64,000 bases of DNA from Lepiota brunneoincarnata. Lineage: Eukaryota > Basidiomycota > Agaricomycetes > Agaricales > Agaricaceae. Numbering within the stretch: position 1 is the first letter of the stretch; the number at the start of each line of letters is the position of its first letter. Under the pieces are notes generated by a model that saw nothing but the letters and a program-made list of their open reading frames with translations, was not told the origin of the DNA and did no database searches. The position numbers were made by a program, and so were the translations under genes. The stretch lies in contig JAEBUN010000006.1 in the NCBI GenBank assembly GCA_023014365.1, positions 1,798,001-1,862,000 of the forward strand. The letters are read 5' to 3'. Positions 1 through 12,300 of the stretch are shown here, one piece after another.

Positions 1-126
1 GCGGCTTGAATGCAGCCAAGAGCGACTGACGAGAGCGCAGGAGGAGAGGGTTGGGCGGTCGTTGTGGACGTGGTCGATGATACTGTCGACGAGCTCTTGG
101 GGGAGATAGGGGGCAATGGCAGCCAT
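1..126 (-). CDS. F-box-like protein, N-terminus only
   Basis: The minus strand opens with ATG at 126-124 and stays open for 42 codons to the window edge. The residues include LPQELVDSIIDHVHND and CALVSRSWLHSSR, the spacing of hydrophobic and Leu-Pro residues seen at the start of many agaricomycete F-box proteins (Leu-Pro-x-Glu-Leu, then Val-Ser-Arg-x-Trp). Such proteins usually link a variable C-terminal region to Skp1 in SCF ubiquitin ligases. The F-box assignment is from motif recognition only; the C-terminal part that would define the target lies outside the window. It is divergent from the gene starting at 601. Confidence 0.6.
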   Translation of the reverse strand, partial: MAAIAPYLPQELVDSIIDHVHNDRPTLSSCALVSRSWLHSSR

Positions 127-600
127 GGGGTTCCTGGGTCAAGTTGGGACAGGGTCCAACTGACTCTTGACTAAAAGTAAATGATCGATATCATCGATCA
201 CGTCCATCCGGCCCTCGATTCCGTTAATCTTTTCCGGTCGGAGAGGATCCACTTCTGCCCCCCTAGAAGTTACTCTAGGGCCCTAGGCTCTGGGGGCGGA
301 GACGAGTGATCTCCTCTTCGGCACCGCTGTTATCTTTGGTTATCTTTGAACAGAGCTCCTCTGGTGGTCAATGTCCCTGCATTCATGGGCAACGGTAACT
401 AGGGGACGAATGCGCACTTTCTGTTCTGTCGGCCGCGACTGTGATATATAGTAACACTCTGGGTACATTGGGTGAAGCACATGTCTCCTCCCGAGTCGGG
501 TATGGTCAATAGATATACTCCAGTTCTAGGCGAGAGAAGTTGTCCTACAAGCAAACGGCATTAGCCAAACAAGACCACACTATTCTCGAGGCGAACCGCC
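127..600. other. Intergenic, shared upstream region
   Basis: This 474-bp stretch separates two divergent genes, so it probably holds both promoters. I see no open frame, tRNA or repeat that I can support. Confidence 0.5.
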
Positions 601-1813
601 ATGACCGTTAGTGCAGATCCGCACTCGCCCACCTCTGACGACTTACAGTCCACACTCAACGCGGCCGATGCTACCCCATGCGAGGACACTGCCATTCTTA
701 ATGACCCACCCCCACCCTACCCCTCTAGAGACCGACGTAGTCCCCACACGCGACCAGGCCGCCGCATTACCATCCACACTATACAGACCTCCCATCACCA
801 CCAATTCCCCTCCTCAGACTCTCAGTATGGAAGAATATCACCGGCATCCCCAGTACCACACACAGATGACGATCTCGTAGAGCCTACAGAAGCGACACTC
901 CTTCTGGCGCCGCCCACCTCGCGGCGCGGGAGGCCACGTTCATATTCTCATGCTAGTTCCACATCCGTGGCACCATCGCTAGCGCAGACTGTGCTTTCAT
1001 TATTCCAGACAGAAGATGAACCCTACTTGCCAGATGACCGTAGGGAGCATTCATATCATGATCGTACACAGGTGGAGCAAAGGCGCTCGACAGGGGTTCT
1101 TCTCAATAGCAGGGTGGAGACGATACTTCAGACCCCTGGTCCGCAGGGAATATTACAGCTCGTTTTTGCATCTCACCGTGATCAATTTCCCCTATGCTCT
1201 GGCCGCATGGGTGTATCTGTTTGTATTCACGGTGGTAAGCACGAGTCATATTGCCCTCTGCTTTCGTGAATCTCAAATAATTGTAGACGGGAACAACATT
1301 ACTCGTGGCACTACCTCTGGGAGCCGTGCTATGTTTCTGCAACCTCCTGGGCGCCCGGGTGTTCTCCAGAGGAGAGCTCGCATTACAGTTTCACTTCCAT
1401 TACCCCCTTTCCTACCCGCCCCCTTATCCCCCACGCCCGATATTCACTCGCTACCGCGAGCCGACTTTGTCCGAAATTGAATCTAGTCGCGCTTCGCCGC
1501 GCACACTAGTTAGGGAACATTCCTTTTACAAAAACACGTATGCGATGGTGAGATAACATCTCTCCTTTGTCGGGCCTCGGGTTCTGACTCTCTCTACTCG
1601 CAGTTCACAGATTCAACGTCTTATCAAGCGCTGTTTTATTTCCTCGTGATTAAACCTGCGATTACACTGCTTTTGACTATCGCCATCTGGGCAGCTGCTA
1701 TTCCTGCTATTTGTCTCGTGTTACCAGCGCCCGCCGTTTTGCGGGCCGTCAGAAGGTTGGGTAGATGGCAGGCGGATATTGCGATAGAGGGACTTTACCT
1801 AGCCGTGCGCTGA
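601..1813 (+). CDS. Multi-pass membrane protein, sensor-domain-like
   Basis: Four exons join cleanly: 601-1039, 1113-1234, 1287-1547 and 1604-1813 (introns 73, 52 and 56 nt), giving 343 residues. The first about 145 residues are Pro/Ser/His-rich and probably cytoplasmic. The remainder has hydrophobic stretches such as FPYALAAWVYLFVFTVV, TTLLVALPLGAVLCFCNLLG and FLVIKPAITLLLTIAIWAA, then a basic tail (LRAVRRLGRWQA). The order (membrane pair, aromatic loop ending RTLVREHSFYKN, second membrane pair) resembles the putative sensor domain of bacterial membrane proteins (PF13796 type). That relation is an inference from layout. No enzymatic motif is visible. The reading frame is intact, unlike several neighbours. 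Confidence 0.7.
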
Positions 1814-1876
1814 GGGAGTTGCGTTGCTTTGCCTATGGGTTGATTTACGAAAAATATGAATAATGATTTAGTCACA

Positions 1877-1884
1877 TGACGTCA
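1877..1884. promoter_or_regulatory. TGACGTCA palindrome upstream of FGAM synthase
   Basis: A perfect TGACGTCA (CRE/ATF type) lies 128 bp before the FGAM synthase ATG in a 198-bp intergenic region, flanked by CACATG and CACATGAG. bZIP factors of the ATF/CREB group bind this palindrome in fungi. Function here is inferred from position only. Confidence 0.35.
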
Positions 1885-2011
1885 GCACATGAGATTCCTG
1901 AGATAGGCAATGTCATCTTTTGCAAGCAGTCACCATTTGGCATCGGTTAAGGCAAGGTGAGCGTCGAGTTCTCTCTCGCGTATGCAACGTTCTTATTTAA
2001 AATGATAGGCG

Positions 2012-5000
2012 ATGCTTATCCTTCCAGGCTCATCCTCGATATCAAAGCCGAAGCGTGATGCGCTCTTGCAGAATATCCGAAACACCAGGCCTAGTATAGT
2101 CTCCGTCGATGCAGTCTGGGTCCATCTCGTCAAGTGCAGGACGGAGCAGCTCGAGGAGGAGCTCGCTCATACCACTTCGTCTCCCCGAAGGGTGCTCGAT
2201 CAGCTCTTGGCTTATGGGGACAACCTCCAGCTATCGAACACCATGGATAATTTATCCAGTGGCAAAAACGTGGTTTACGTTCTCCCTAGACCAGGGTCCA
2301 TCTCCCCCTGGTCGAGCAAGGCCACGGATATTGCTGGTCTGTGTAACCTTGGTGCTCATATCGAGCGACTCGAACGAGGCGTGGTCTATGTCTTGACTAC
2401 CTCTGATGATGATAACCGACCGCTAACCATTGACGACATTGTTCCGTTCTCCAATTTGATCCATGATCGAATGACCCAGGTCGTCCAACTCGCTGTTCCA
2501 GATGAAGAAACTATCTTTGCGCATCACGAACCCCGGCCGCTCGTCACCGTCGATCTCCTTCAGTCCACTACTGCTACCACCACCCACACCATCCACACGG
2601 ACCCCAAGTCCAAACTCATTAAAGCCAACAAAGATCTCGGACTCGCCCTCGCACCAGACGAAATCGACTACCTCATCGATGCATATATTTCCGGGCCAAC
2701 CGCCATGGGCAGAAATCCAACCGACGCGGAGTTGTTCATGTTTGCGCAGGTGAATTCTGAGCATTGCCGTCATAAAATCTTCAACGCCTCCTGGACGATC
2801 GACAATCAACTTCTCGATACTTCTCTCTTTCAAATGATCCGGCATACAGAAGCTATCAGCGGCACGGGTACGATCTCTGCGTATTCAGATAACGCTGCTG
2901 TTCTGCAAGGTTATCCCTCCCTTCGTTTCTCCGTTAAAATGGTTGGAGATTCCTACGACACTACTGCTAGCAACAACAACAACAAACCCAGTATTCCTCC
3001 TCTTCCTCCTCATCCGCCTCATCATCATCACCACCTCTACCAATCACACGACGAAGACATCCCCATCCTGATCAAAGTCGAAACTCACAACCATCCAACG
3101 GCCGTATCACCCTACCCAGGCGCAGCGACCGGTTCAGGCGGTGAAATCAGAGACGAAGGTGCCGTGGGCCGTGGTTCCAAGCCTAAAGCCGGTCTCGCAG
3201 GTTTCACAGTCTCCAATCTCCTTATACCAGGTTTTGAACAACCCTGGGAAGCTGATTTTGGTCGGCCGGAGCATATTGCGTCGGCTTTGGATATTATGCT
3301 TGAGGGTCCGATTGGTGCGAGTGCGTTTAATAATGAGTTTGGAAGGCCGGCGCTTGCGGGGTATTTCCGTACATTTTCCGAGAGTGTGGATGATGGGAAG
3401 AAGAAGAGGGAGGTGAGGGGGTATCATAAACCTATTATGATTGCGGGTGGATATGGTAATGTCCGTCCTCAATTTGCGAAAAAGGGACGGATCCAGCCCG
3501 GAGCGAAGATCGTGGTATTGGGAGGACCGGGGATGTTGATTGGTTTAGGGGGTGGAGCGGCGTCGAGCCAGGTGTCGGGTGCGAGTTCTGCTGAATTGGA
3601 CTTTGCGTCGGTGCAGAGAGAGAATGCGGAGATGCAGAGGCGGTGCCAGCAGGTGATTGAGGCATGTGTGAGTCTGGATGGGGAGAACCCGATTCAGAGT
3701 ATTCATGATGTTGGTGCGGGTGGGTTGTCGAATGCGTTACCGGAACTGGTGCACTGATTCTGGGTTGGGTGCTGTATTTGAGATTCGGGATGTGTTGGTT
3801 GCGGAGACGTCGATGTCACCGATGGAGATTTGGTGTAATGAGAGTCAGGAGCGGTATGTGCTCGCGGTGAGTGAGGAGAAGATTGGGGCCTTTGAGGGGA
3901 TTGCGAGGAGGGAGCGATGTCCATTTTCGGTTGTGGGTGTTGCGACGGAGGAAGAGGAGTTGGTGGTTTCGGATAGGTTGTTTGGGGGTGATGTGATTAG
4001 GTTGAAGATGAGTACGTTGTTTGGGAAGCCGCCGAGGATGTCGAGAAGGGATGTGCGTAGGGAGATTGAGCGCGCCGATTTTGACGCATCGTTGGCTGCG
4101 TATCTCCCTGCTTTTGTGTCTCTGAAGGATCGTCTGGAACAGGCTGTTCAGCGCGTACTTCGACTTCCTTCCGTTGGCTCCAAGTCGTTCCTCATTACGA
4201 TTGGAGACCGTACGATTACTGGTCTCGTTACTCGTGATCAGATGGTCGGACCCTGGCAGGTCCCCGTCGCAGACGTCGCAGTCACTCGTTCCTCGTATGG
4301 CTTCAACACGATCACAGGCGAGGCTATGGCCATGGGTGAGCGGACGCCCATTGCATTGCTGAATGCGGCAGCCTCGGCTCGAATGGCGGTTGCTGAATCC
4401 TTGACCAACCTCGCAGCCGCATCCACCACGGATATCTCCCGTGTCAAACTCAGCGCGAACTGGATGTGTGCTGCGTCAAAGGAGGGGGAGGGATCGGCTT
4501 TGTATGAGGCTGTTCAGGCTATTGGGATGGACCTATGCCCGGCTCTCGGGGTTGGCATTCCTGTTGGTAAAGATTCCATGTCGATGTCCATGAAGTGGAA
4601 GGATGGTGAGGGGCAGAAGGAGGTCAGTGCGCCGTTGTCATTGATTATTACGGCCTTTTCTCCTGTGAGCGATGTGAGGAAGACTTGGACACCAGAATTG
4701 CGCACGGATGTGGGTCGGCCTACGGTGTTGGTGTTTTTTGATCTAGCAGGTGGGAAGGCGAGGTTGGGAGGGTCGGCGCTAGCCCAGGTGTTCCGGGAGA
4801 TTGGGGCGAGTGCGCCTGATGTGGAGAGTCCCGTTGTGCTGCGGGCGTTTTTCCAGGGTTGCCAGGACGTCAAGGTAAAGGAGCCTGGATTAGTGCTCGC
4901 GTATCATGACCGTTCGGATGGGGGCTTGTTCACGACGATCGTGGAGATGTGCTTCGCAGGTCGGGTTGGCGCTCAGATTTCATTGGATGCGCTACAGTCG

Positions 5001-6170
5001 ACCGAGAACCCGGTTGCGGTATTGTTCAACGAGGAACTTGGTGCCGTATTCCAGGTTCGGGACACGGAGGTCCAGAAGTTATCGAGCGTCTTTGTGAATC
5101 TGGGCTTCCCTTCCACCTCGATCCACGTATTGGGGCGTGTCAATACGAGGGATAACCAGGCCATTTCCATCATTCATGCGGGGGAGACAGTTTTTAGCAC
5201 GGGGCGTGCTGACCTCCAGCATGCTTGGGCAGAGACTTCGTATCGCATGCAGATGATCCGCGATGATGCAGTAGCTGCGAAGGAAGAATTCGATCTCAGC
5301 AAGGATGACACCCACACTGGTCTCTATTACGATCTCACATTTACCTACGAACCATCTCGCGACCTCCTCCATCGTCCCAAGGTCGCTATCCTCCGGGAAC
5401 AAGGCGTCAATGGACAAGTTGAAATGGCATGGGCGTTCACTGCCGCAAGTTTTGACGCTGTGGATGTTCATATGTCCGATATCCTTAGCGGCACCGTCTC
5501 CCTCGCGGACTTCCGTGGGTTGGCGGCGTGTGGTGGCTTTTCTTATGGTGACGTTCTGGGTGCTGGAAAGGGCTGGGCGCATTCTGCGCTTCTCAATGAT
5601 ACCGCCCGCAGAGAATTTGTCGACTTCTTTAATCGTGACACTACTTTTGCGTTGGGCGTCTGCAATGGCTGTCAGTTCCTCAGTCACCTGCGGGATATTA
5701 TCCCCGGTGCGCAGGACTGGCCTGATTTCAAGCCGAACAGGAGCGAAAGGTTCGAGGGGCGCGTGTCGATGGTGGAAATCGTTGATACTGAGATCACCAG
5801 GAACTCGGTTTTCCTCGCTCGCATGGCGGGATCTAAACTTCCCGTTGCAGTAGCGCATGGTGAAGGTCGAGCGTCGTTTAGCTGGGAGGGCCAAAAAGAG
5901 GCACTAGAGGCACAAGGACTCGTTGCGCTGCGGTATGTGGACTCGAAAGGAGTTCCCACGGAGGTGTATCCGTTGAATCCGAATGGTAGCCCCGGGGGTA
6001 TCACGGGAGTGCAGACTCCTAATGGACGTGTGTTGGCGTTGATGCCGCATCCGGAACGGGTTGTGACCCTGGAGAGTAATAGCTGGTATCCACCGGAGTA
6101 TTCAGGTGTATGGAAAGGGACTGGGCCTTGGTTTACGCTTTTCCAGAATGCGAGGGTGTGGTGTGGTTGA
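2012..6170 (+). CDS. ADE6: Phosphoribosylformylglycinamidine synthase (one +1 frameshift)
   Basis: FGAM synthase converts FGAR, glutamine and ATP to FGAM in de novo purine synthesis (ADE6 of budding yeast). No intron is seen. Start MLILPGSSS matches the family. Landmarks: [10 protein letters not shown] near residue 248, [21 protein letters not shown] near 357, and a C-terminal glutamine amidotransferase domain with nucleophile Cys about 1217 (GVCNGCQF) and His1346/Glu1348 (MPHPERV). About 1385 residues, normal for eukaryotic enzymes. A poly-His/Pro insert (residues about 329-345) precedes the ETHNHP motif. The frame breaks between CAC (3752-3754) and GAT (3756-3758): one extra T at 3755 makes TGA inside the conserved [13 protein letters not shown] stretch, leaving no room for an intron. 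Everything else is intact, so an assembly error or one defective allele is more likely than a long-dead gene. Confidence 0.95.
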
Positions 6171-7466
6171 ATCTCGTCCTGAAATAAACAAAAAAAGACG
6201 TGTTAGAGATCATTGTATGGGGATCGCGTAGTATGGATTATTGTTCTAATTGTATCTGTGGAGTAGAATGGAATTTATTTTATAAGTTAACGTTCCTTGG
6301 ACCTCGGCGTATTTCTGGTGTTTGTTCCTATCCAGGATAGTGATGTGTTAGCTGTTCCCCTTATGTCTAGTTAGCTCCTTAGTATAATGACTTGAAAGAC
6401 TCGGTTCACGCAGAGGATAGTTACTATTAAATATCAAGGCCATTTGGCATTTGATTTGACTTTACTAAGGCACTCATGAAAACTTCGACTTCGACTTTGA
6501 CTTGCTTGCAGTACACAACAAATATCGGGTGGGTGAGTGACCTTGGAGCATTTTCTCGCATCGGCTGCCATAGTTACTTTGGCCCTGGTGGGGGGAAAGG
6601 GGTTCAACACTCACAGGAAACAGGCTACTTACTGGGGATTGGCTAACTCATTATTGACTGACCCAGCACCGGGGTCGCTGATGTAGGTCGCCATACCATT
6701 TGTCCCGAATCTTTTTTTTTTTTTGGGGGGGGAGGGGGGGAGGGGCCGGGCTTGGAAGTCCTAGCGCTACCCCAGATATTGCGGCGTGTTCCAGAGAGGG
6801 ACTTCAGGCCGCTGGGGGAGAACTAGAAATAGTTCTAGGGGCTCTAAGGGGATGTGAACATCACGCCTGAATCGGTGTGGGGAAAAAGCCTCCGACCTGT
6901 TAAACCCCACCAACATCCCGATCCCTGCGAAAGGTCAATATCGTTGAAGTGTGAAGGGTCTCATAATCAAAGAGTTCACTACCCCGAGTGAAACCATCCA
7001 TGGGCACGAGCTTCCCTCTGCAGAACCCGACAGCTCATATGTGCAGCTGGCATGGTCAGAAGTGCTCAAGGGGATCTACTTATTAGTTCAGGTTAGGACC
7101 GTCTAGTTGAAACTGATGGATACCGTCACCTGGAATGCATACCGCGGCTATCAATTTATTCGCCAGTTCTTGAAACGAGCGAACATGAATGATTCTATAA
7201 CCGTATCCCGACCCCCAAGTCCATCGGTGTTAGATCAACCATCCACTCGGAGGCCTCGATGCTCCTAATTCCCCGCTGGTCTTAGCGTTGACCCAACACA
7301 GGATTCCTTCAATTACTGGTGATGTTCATAAAGCCGCTTGTGCCCGGCCGTCGAGTTCCCCATGGACAAGATAGGGCTGGGTGGGCAGGCGTTGGGAGTC
7401 GGGACATCGCAAGTGTAATATTAGGGTCTCCATCTCAGGACGGAATACCTGGATGAACGCGTTCAG
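6171..7466. other. Intergenic, with T-run/G-run at 6712-6745
   Basis: No gene is supportable in this 1.3-kb stretch. A run of 14 T followed by a G-rich run sits near 6712-6745. Short open frames present lack family features. Confidence 0.4.
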
Positions 7467-8040
7467 TATAAAAAGGCAAAGCGGTCTGGACGAACTGCCA
7501 ACGACCAAGAAATTACTTTAACCGTGTACAAAGCTCTCGCATTCCTCCTCCTCGCCTTTACCGCTCAAGCTGTACTCGCTGTTCCCAACCCAGCGGATGC
7601 TCCTGCATGTCCTTGATCATGGCTCAAATTCTGCTCTTTTGCCAAGCTGACTTCTTTCCTCCGAAATTCTCTACAGGCACCACCCAAACGGTAAGCAAGG
7701 TCTTTTCCGTGTTGGTATAATTTGGGCTTCTGACTAAGGCATAAAAAACAGGACTGTGAATAACCTCAGATTGCCAGGGTTTATTGTAAATTTTGACAGA
7801 GCTATCAACAAGTCCACCTGGTCTCACTTGCTGCAAGTCCGTTCCGGGGCCTGTGTGAGTACATCAGCATTGGAAAAAAGGAATGTTCACCTTTTACTCA
7901 CGCCCCGCCCGCAGCTGTATTAAGCTCCCTCCCGGTGCCATCTGTTAAGGTGCAGAATTCACGACATCATTAGGATTCGTTGAAGAATGCTGCCATGTAG
8001 TTGTTACTGTTGAATCAAGCAGGTAGTAGATTCGGAATCA
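7467..8040 (+). pseudogene. Relic of a small secreted protein gene
   Basis: A TATA box (TATAAAAA, 7467-7474) is followed at 7524 by a frame reading like a signal peptide (KALAFLLLAFTAQAVLA then VPNPADAPAC), but the expected start codon is GTG instead of ATG. Downstream are intron-like GT-AG segments, a Cys-containing stretch, and near 7947 a run reading GAEFTTSLGFVEECCHVVV after an in-frame TAA. The combination suggests a formerly spliced, cysteine-containing secreted protein that has lost its start and gained stops. Family unknown. The 37380 gene has the same promoter-signal peptide architecture but no obvious sequence similarity. Confidence 0.35.
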
Positions 8041-8402
8041 GCACTCAGGATGATCAGATGTGTATAAGAAGACTTTTAAGATGGTAATACCCGTGGTACT
8101 TTTGTGCCGGCCAGGACGCAGTATCATGGCTGTGGCCACAAGGCCCATCATGCTCCGATTCGGCAAACTGAGAGAAAGAAACTAAGGAAAGGAATTTGCA
8201 GGTCGGTTACGCTATAGCCCATCGGAGGTGTTAGGACAGCGGAGACATCCTCATCGTTGGGAGCTAGGGGTATCTAACTACAGGTGTGCTACTTAAATCC
8301 TCAATGAGAATGTGTTAAGGGCAGGGTTCAGTGTACAGCGTTGTTCCCAGGCAAACCCACCTCTTGAACAACAAGCCTCGCTATGGAGGTGGTGATTCAG
8401 AA

Positions 8403-8690
8403 ATGCACATTCCAGTGCTGCAGGTACAATTTCACCCACACTCGGGGTTGAGGATATGTCTCCTGGCTAGCAATGATTTGGTTCTACTGAGAGGGGTGAA
8501 TCCACCATGCTTCGACTGCATCAAAAACGGGCCCGTAGCGTCAACAGGCCAAGAGAAACTAGTCTCTTGGCGCTGCGGGCCCCGTATCAGATACAGTCGA
8601 AACATGGTGGGATGTCCTATCGAGGGTGCCAAAGGTGCCCTTTTTATACGTCTCAAATCTCAAGTGTGGCGCAAGGAATGCACCTAAAAT
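8403..8690. repeat. Long imperfect inverted repeat (fold-back)
   Basis: The core arms are 8499-8556 and 8563-8613, separated by only 6 nt (AACTAG). The innermost 8 bp are perfect (CCAAGAGA/TCTCTTGG), and CCACCATG, TTCGACTG and GGGCCCG recur on both arms. Weaker matching can be followed out to about 8403 and 8690, with several differences that are C/T or G/A. This is either a fold-back or MITE-like element or a locus able to make hairpin RNA. No target duplication was recognised. Confidence 0.7.
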
Positions 8691-8698
8691 AGCAGGAT

Positions 8699-8992
8699 GT
8701 GGGATTTGAGAGCAAGCCAAGCCGCCATCTGTACATTACATCGCTTGCAAAGGTCACAATCCGCTATTGTCTTACAATTGGAGGTGTCAACACACGGTAC
8801 AGATCATCGGATGGTGGAGATTGGCCTGGCAGCACGCGTGATGTTTTGCAGCATGATCAGAAATTCACAGCCGGAACCCATTTGAAACATTATCAGTTCT
8901 CTCTCACACGCCAGAGCCCTCAGGTTGCATTTTGCTACATTGCGGAGGGCGGAGACCGGAGTATTGAAGGACCGTATGGCAACTTAAAATGA
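8699..8992 (+). CDS. Hypothetical 97-residue ORF
   Basis: An open frame of 97 residues that I do not recognise. The C-terminal half (GGVNTRYRSSDGGDWPGS, then TRDVLQHDQKFTAGTHLKHY) has a composition like a small beta-rich protein, whereas the first about 20 residues do not look coding. No signal peptide or membrane segment. It may be the last exon of a gene whose upstream exons I cannot place, or chance. It lies directly after the inverted repeat. Confidence 0.2.
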   Translation: MGFESKPSRHLYITSLAKVTIRYCLTIGGVNTRYRSSDGGDWPGSTRDVLQHDQKFTAGTHLKHYQFSLTRQSPQVAFCYIAEGGDRSIEGPYGNLK

Positions 8993-9391
8993 CACCTATT
9001 ACCGTGCATTTTTACTAAAACAGTCCGTCCACATTGAGTTACCTATTGGTCTATCTGCCAGAAAAATTTATTGAGATGTTTAGCATCAGGACCAGGGGAG
9101 GGGCGTGCGTTGTACTAAGTCGCTTACCGTTGTATGGTAGATAAACCTGAGAGAGCGTGCATTGCACCGATATGGATACTGCATTCTCTTAACACTTCTC
9201 ATCGAGAAGCGGAGCAATATTCTTTGAGAGCTGTGTGGAATTTGACCCCAGGCGCTTCTCGGTGTTAAAGATTAACTGTGCGAATATCATCTTTCCCTGT
9301 CATATGACACGGCTCTCACTGACTTGATACCGCACAGCCTCAGGCCTTGCCATCCATCTCTCGCCTGCAGCGCTACAGGAGATTAGGCCTA
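8993..9391. other. Intergenic, nothing recognised
   Basis: About 400 bp before the EF-hand gene; no supportable feature. Confidence 0.35.
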
Positions 9392-12300
9392 ATGTCGCGG
9401 GAAAACCCAGGCATCTCAGGCTCGAGTCATTGTTTAAACAACCATACACCCTCCGAGGTGGGACCTGGACGTCTCGAGCAGAAACTGGACGACCTAGGTA
9501 CAAAGATCATTGATGCGTATTAAGGACTAATTTGGTTGAATTGTTACAATAAAGGAAACAAACTCGATGCAAAGTTGAACACGGGGAACGCCGCCTTTGC
9601 CAGGCAATTTTACGATGCCAACCGCCATACGCTAGCTGCAGCGAGTGCTTCAATCGCTTCAATGGGAACTTCGGAAGTCGATAAGGCCATCTCGGGATTT
9701 TCCCAGACGGTGAAAATAATCATACAGGGTCTTGATGAGGTCTCCAAAATACATCCTTGCATTGCGGGTGGGTCGCTTTGTGTTTCCGAAAAGCACTATT
9801 GAATTTAGTTGATTCAGGGGCCGTCCTGGCTTTCAAGCTCGTCATCAGCCTCGACCTATCACGTCGCGAGAACAACCAAAAGGTGATCACCCTTCACCTT
9901 CAAATGCAGAGCATGATGTGCACGCTTTTCCAGTGAGTTTAACCCATGTTCCATATGGCACGCACTCCTCCTCAGCAATTTTCCAGACTACGTTATGTCG
10001 AGGATCCTGAATTCGTCGGGCCAGATGACATTGTAGTCAAAGATCGCTTGCAGCCTCTCATGGAGGAAATTGCCCAGGGTATCCGGGAATGTGGTTCGGC
10101 TTGTGACCTATACCTCAAAAAGAGCTTCTTAGGTATGAATCCGTACGTCATTGACGAGCACTCGGACAATATAACACCACTTTAGCTCGCACTCTCAAAT
10201 CCAAGGTCTATGAAGCCAAGTTCGCTGAATATGCAGAAATATTCACAAGACATCGCGAGGCACTCAATGATGCGCTTGGAGTCCATATGGTCCTTGGAGT
10301 CGACACTGCCAATCAAAAGCTCGATCAACAAGACAAAACGCTCCAATCTATCACCGCCAAGCTGGACGAAGTCTTTCGCAAGCTTGACACGCCGTTGGAG
10401 CAGGATATCATGAGGTTTATCGCAGGAGAACGGAGGGCCCGGGTCATGTTTGAATAGCGACAAGTTGCTCGAAACTCTTGTTGACAAGTCAGGAGAGTCG
10501 CTGGCCGACATCTCAAGAGAAGACATGCAAAGATTTGATGGAGAATTGGCCGCCGCACGCAGCTTGTTGTTCCAAGAACTCATGGAAGACCTTGACCCTA
10601 TCGATTCGGAGAAATATGGCCGTGTTCGAGGGTAAACTCGATCTCCAGAGCTCCCAGCTCCGGAAAATTGAGATGCAAGGCGAGCATATCCTTGCTACTC
10701 TTGTTATGGGAGCGTATGAGAAAATCGACGACCAGGCAAGTTCCCTGAATTGATGTAATATCACGATAACTCAGCTATACTTCAGGATTTGAGAACGTTG
10801 TGGAAAGAAATGGTGAATCATTGTTGGTCCAGAGTACAAGGATCCCACTAACTATGTTTTCTTGAAGGGATGGAAGGGGAGTGTGAAAGCACGCAATTTC
10901 GTATTGTCACTGTGCGATTATTACACCGGTCACTACAATCACGCCTTTAGCCAGATGCCAATCCCTCTGGATCAAGAAGATGAGCGGGATATGGCCAGGC
11001 CTAGCTTTGGGCCTTCGAATGATTTATGGGCCCTCCAATACATCAACCCCAAGAACGTTCGGGCAATAATTGAGGCTATCGACGACGATGGAACTGGGTT
11101 TATCACCATCAAGGAGGTCAACTCTTTTGTCACCGAGCGACCAAAAGATTGGAGGTAAATCAACTTGCAATTATTCTCTCAACCTCAGCTAATGTTCCCA
11201 ACTGCTCAGCCTGCTTCAGTGGCTGGCATTTTGGGCTGCAGGTATGTAAATCTTCTGCTGTTCTCGTAAGTTTCTCTAAATCAAGTCAGGGTGGGAAACT
11301 ATGATTCCCCTATACCGAAATCAGATATATGTGATTATTCATGAGATGTACCGACGGGTCGAACATCTCCTTCCTGCAAACAGTCAACTGGCAGAGCGGT
11401 ACCTTGATAATGACATATTCTCGACTATCGAAAAGCTGCTTCGCTCTACCAGAACACAAGACGGTATCCCTTCTGTCCGTCCCGAGCTCGAGCGACTGAC
11501 GATGGCTTACATGGATATGGAAGAAAACCGTTTACAACGCAATCTCGAGACGATTAGATATGCTATAGATAAGCCCCGCAACGGTGACCCTCGTCACAGG
11601 CCGCGGAAGGATAGAGAAAGTAAGTATCTATATTGTGACTAGAGCCTGTACAACGGATGACATTTGTTGATAGTTCATATATCCCCTGTTGTTCTTGGTC
11701 TTAAGGCGACATTTGCAAGTTTTCGACTTATGCAAAGACGCATGTAATTCAGCGCGAAGAGTTCCATTACCTCGCTAAATCCTTGACATCAATTTTCAAC
11801 CTCGTCATCCAAAGAATCGATGATCTCCAAGGAAAGTTACAATTAACATATAAGACTACGATCACAACTAATAATGGAGCCTGTTTGTAGTGATTTCTCG
11901 ACACGTTCATCTCGACGCGGCTGCGTACCTCGAAAGCTTCTCGCTCGGTATGGTATGTTACAGGTTCCCTAGCATACTCATTATCACATACCCACTGTTG
12001 CCGACAGTTTTCGCTGCTATCTGCGTTGCGCAGCTCCGACAACGATGAAAGTCCATTACTCTCTACACTACTCAGTACGACGTGGCTCCCAGATCTTCCA
12101 CGACCCAAGATAGTTGAAGCCAAAGAGACGCAATTACCCATATTCACAGCCGATGCTCCCTCCCAGGATACATTCCATTTTGACTGGCCCAAGTTCGCCC
12201 AACCCCTTTCATTCGATAGCCTTCCCGATCATACGATTCAATCGAGGGGTCCTGGGCTGGATACCTCAGTCAACCTGGGAACCGCTGTTTTGGCGGACTG

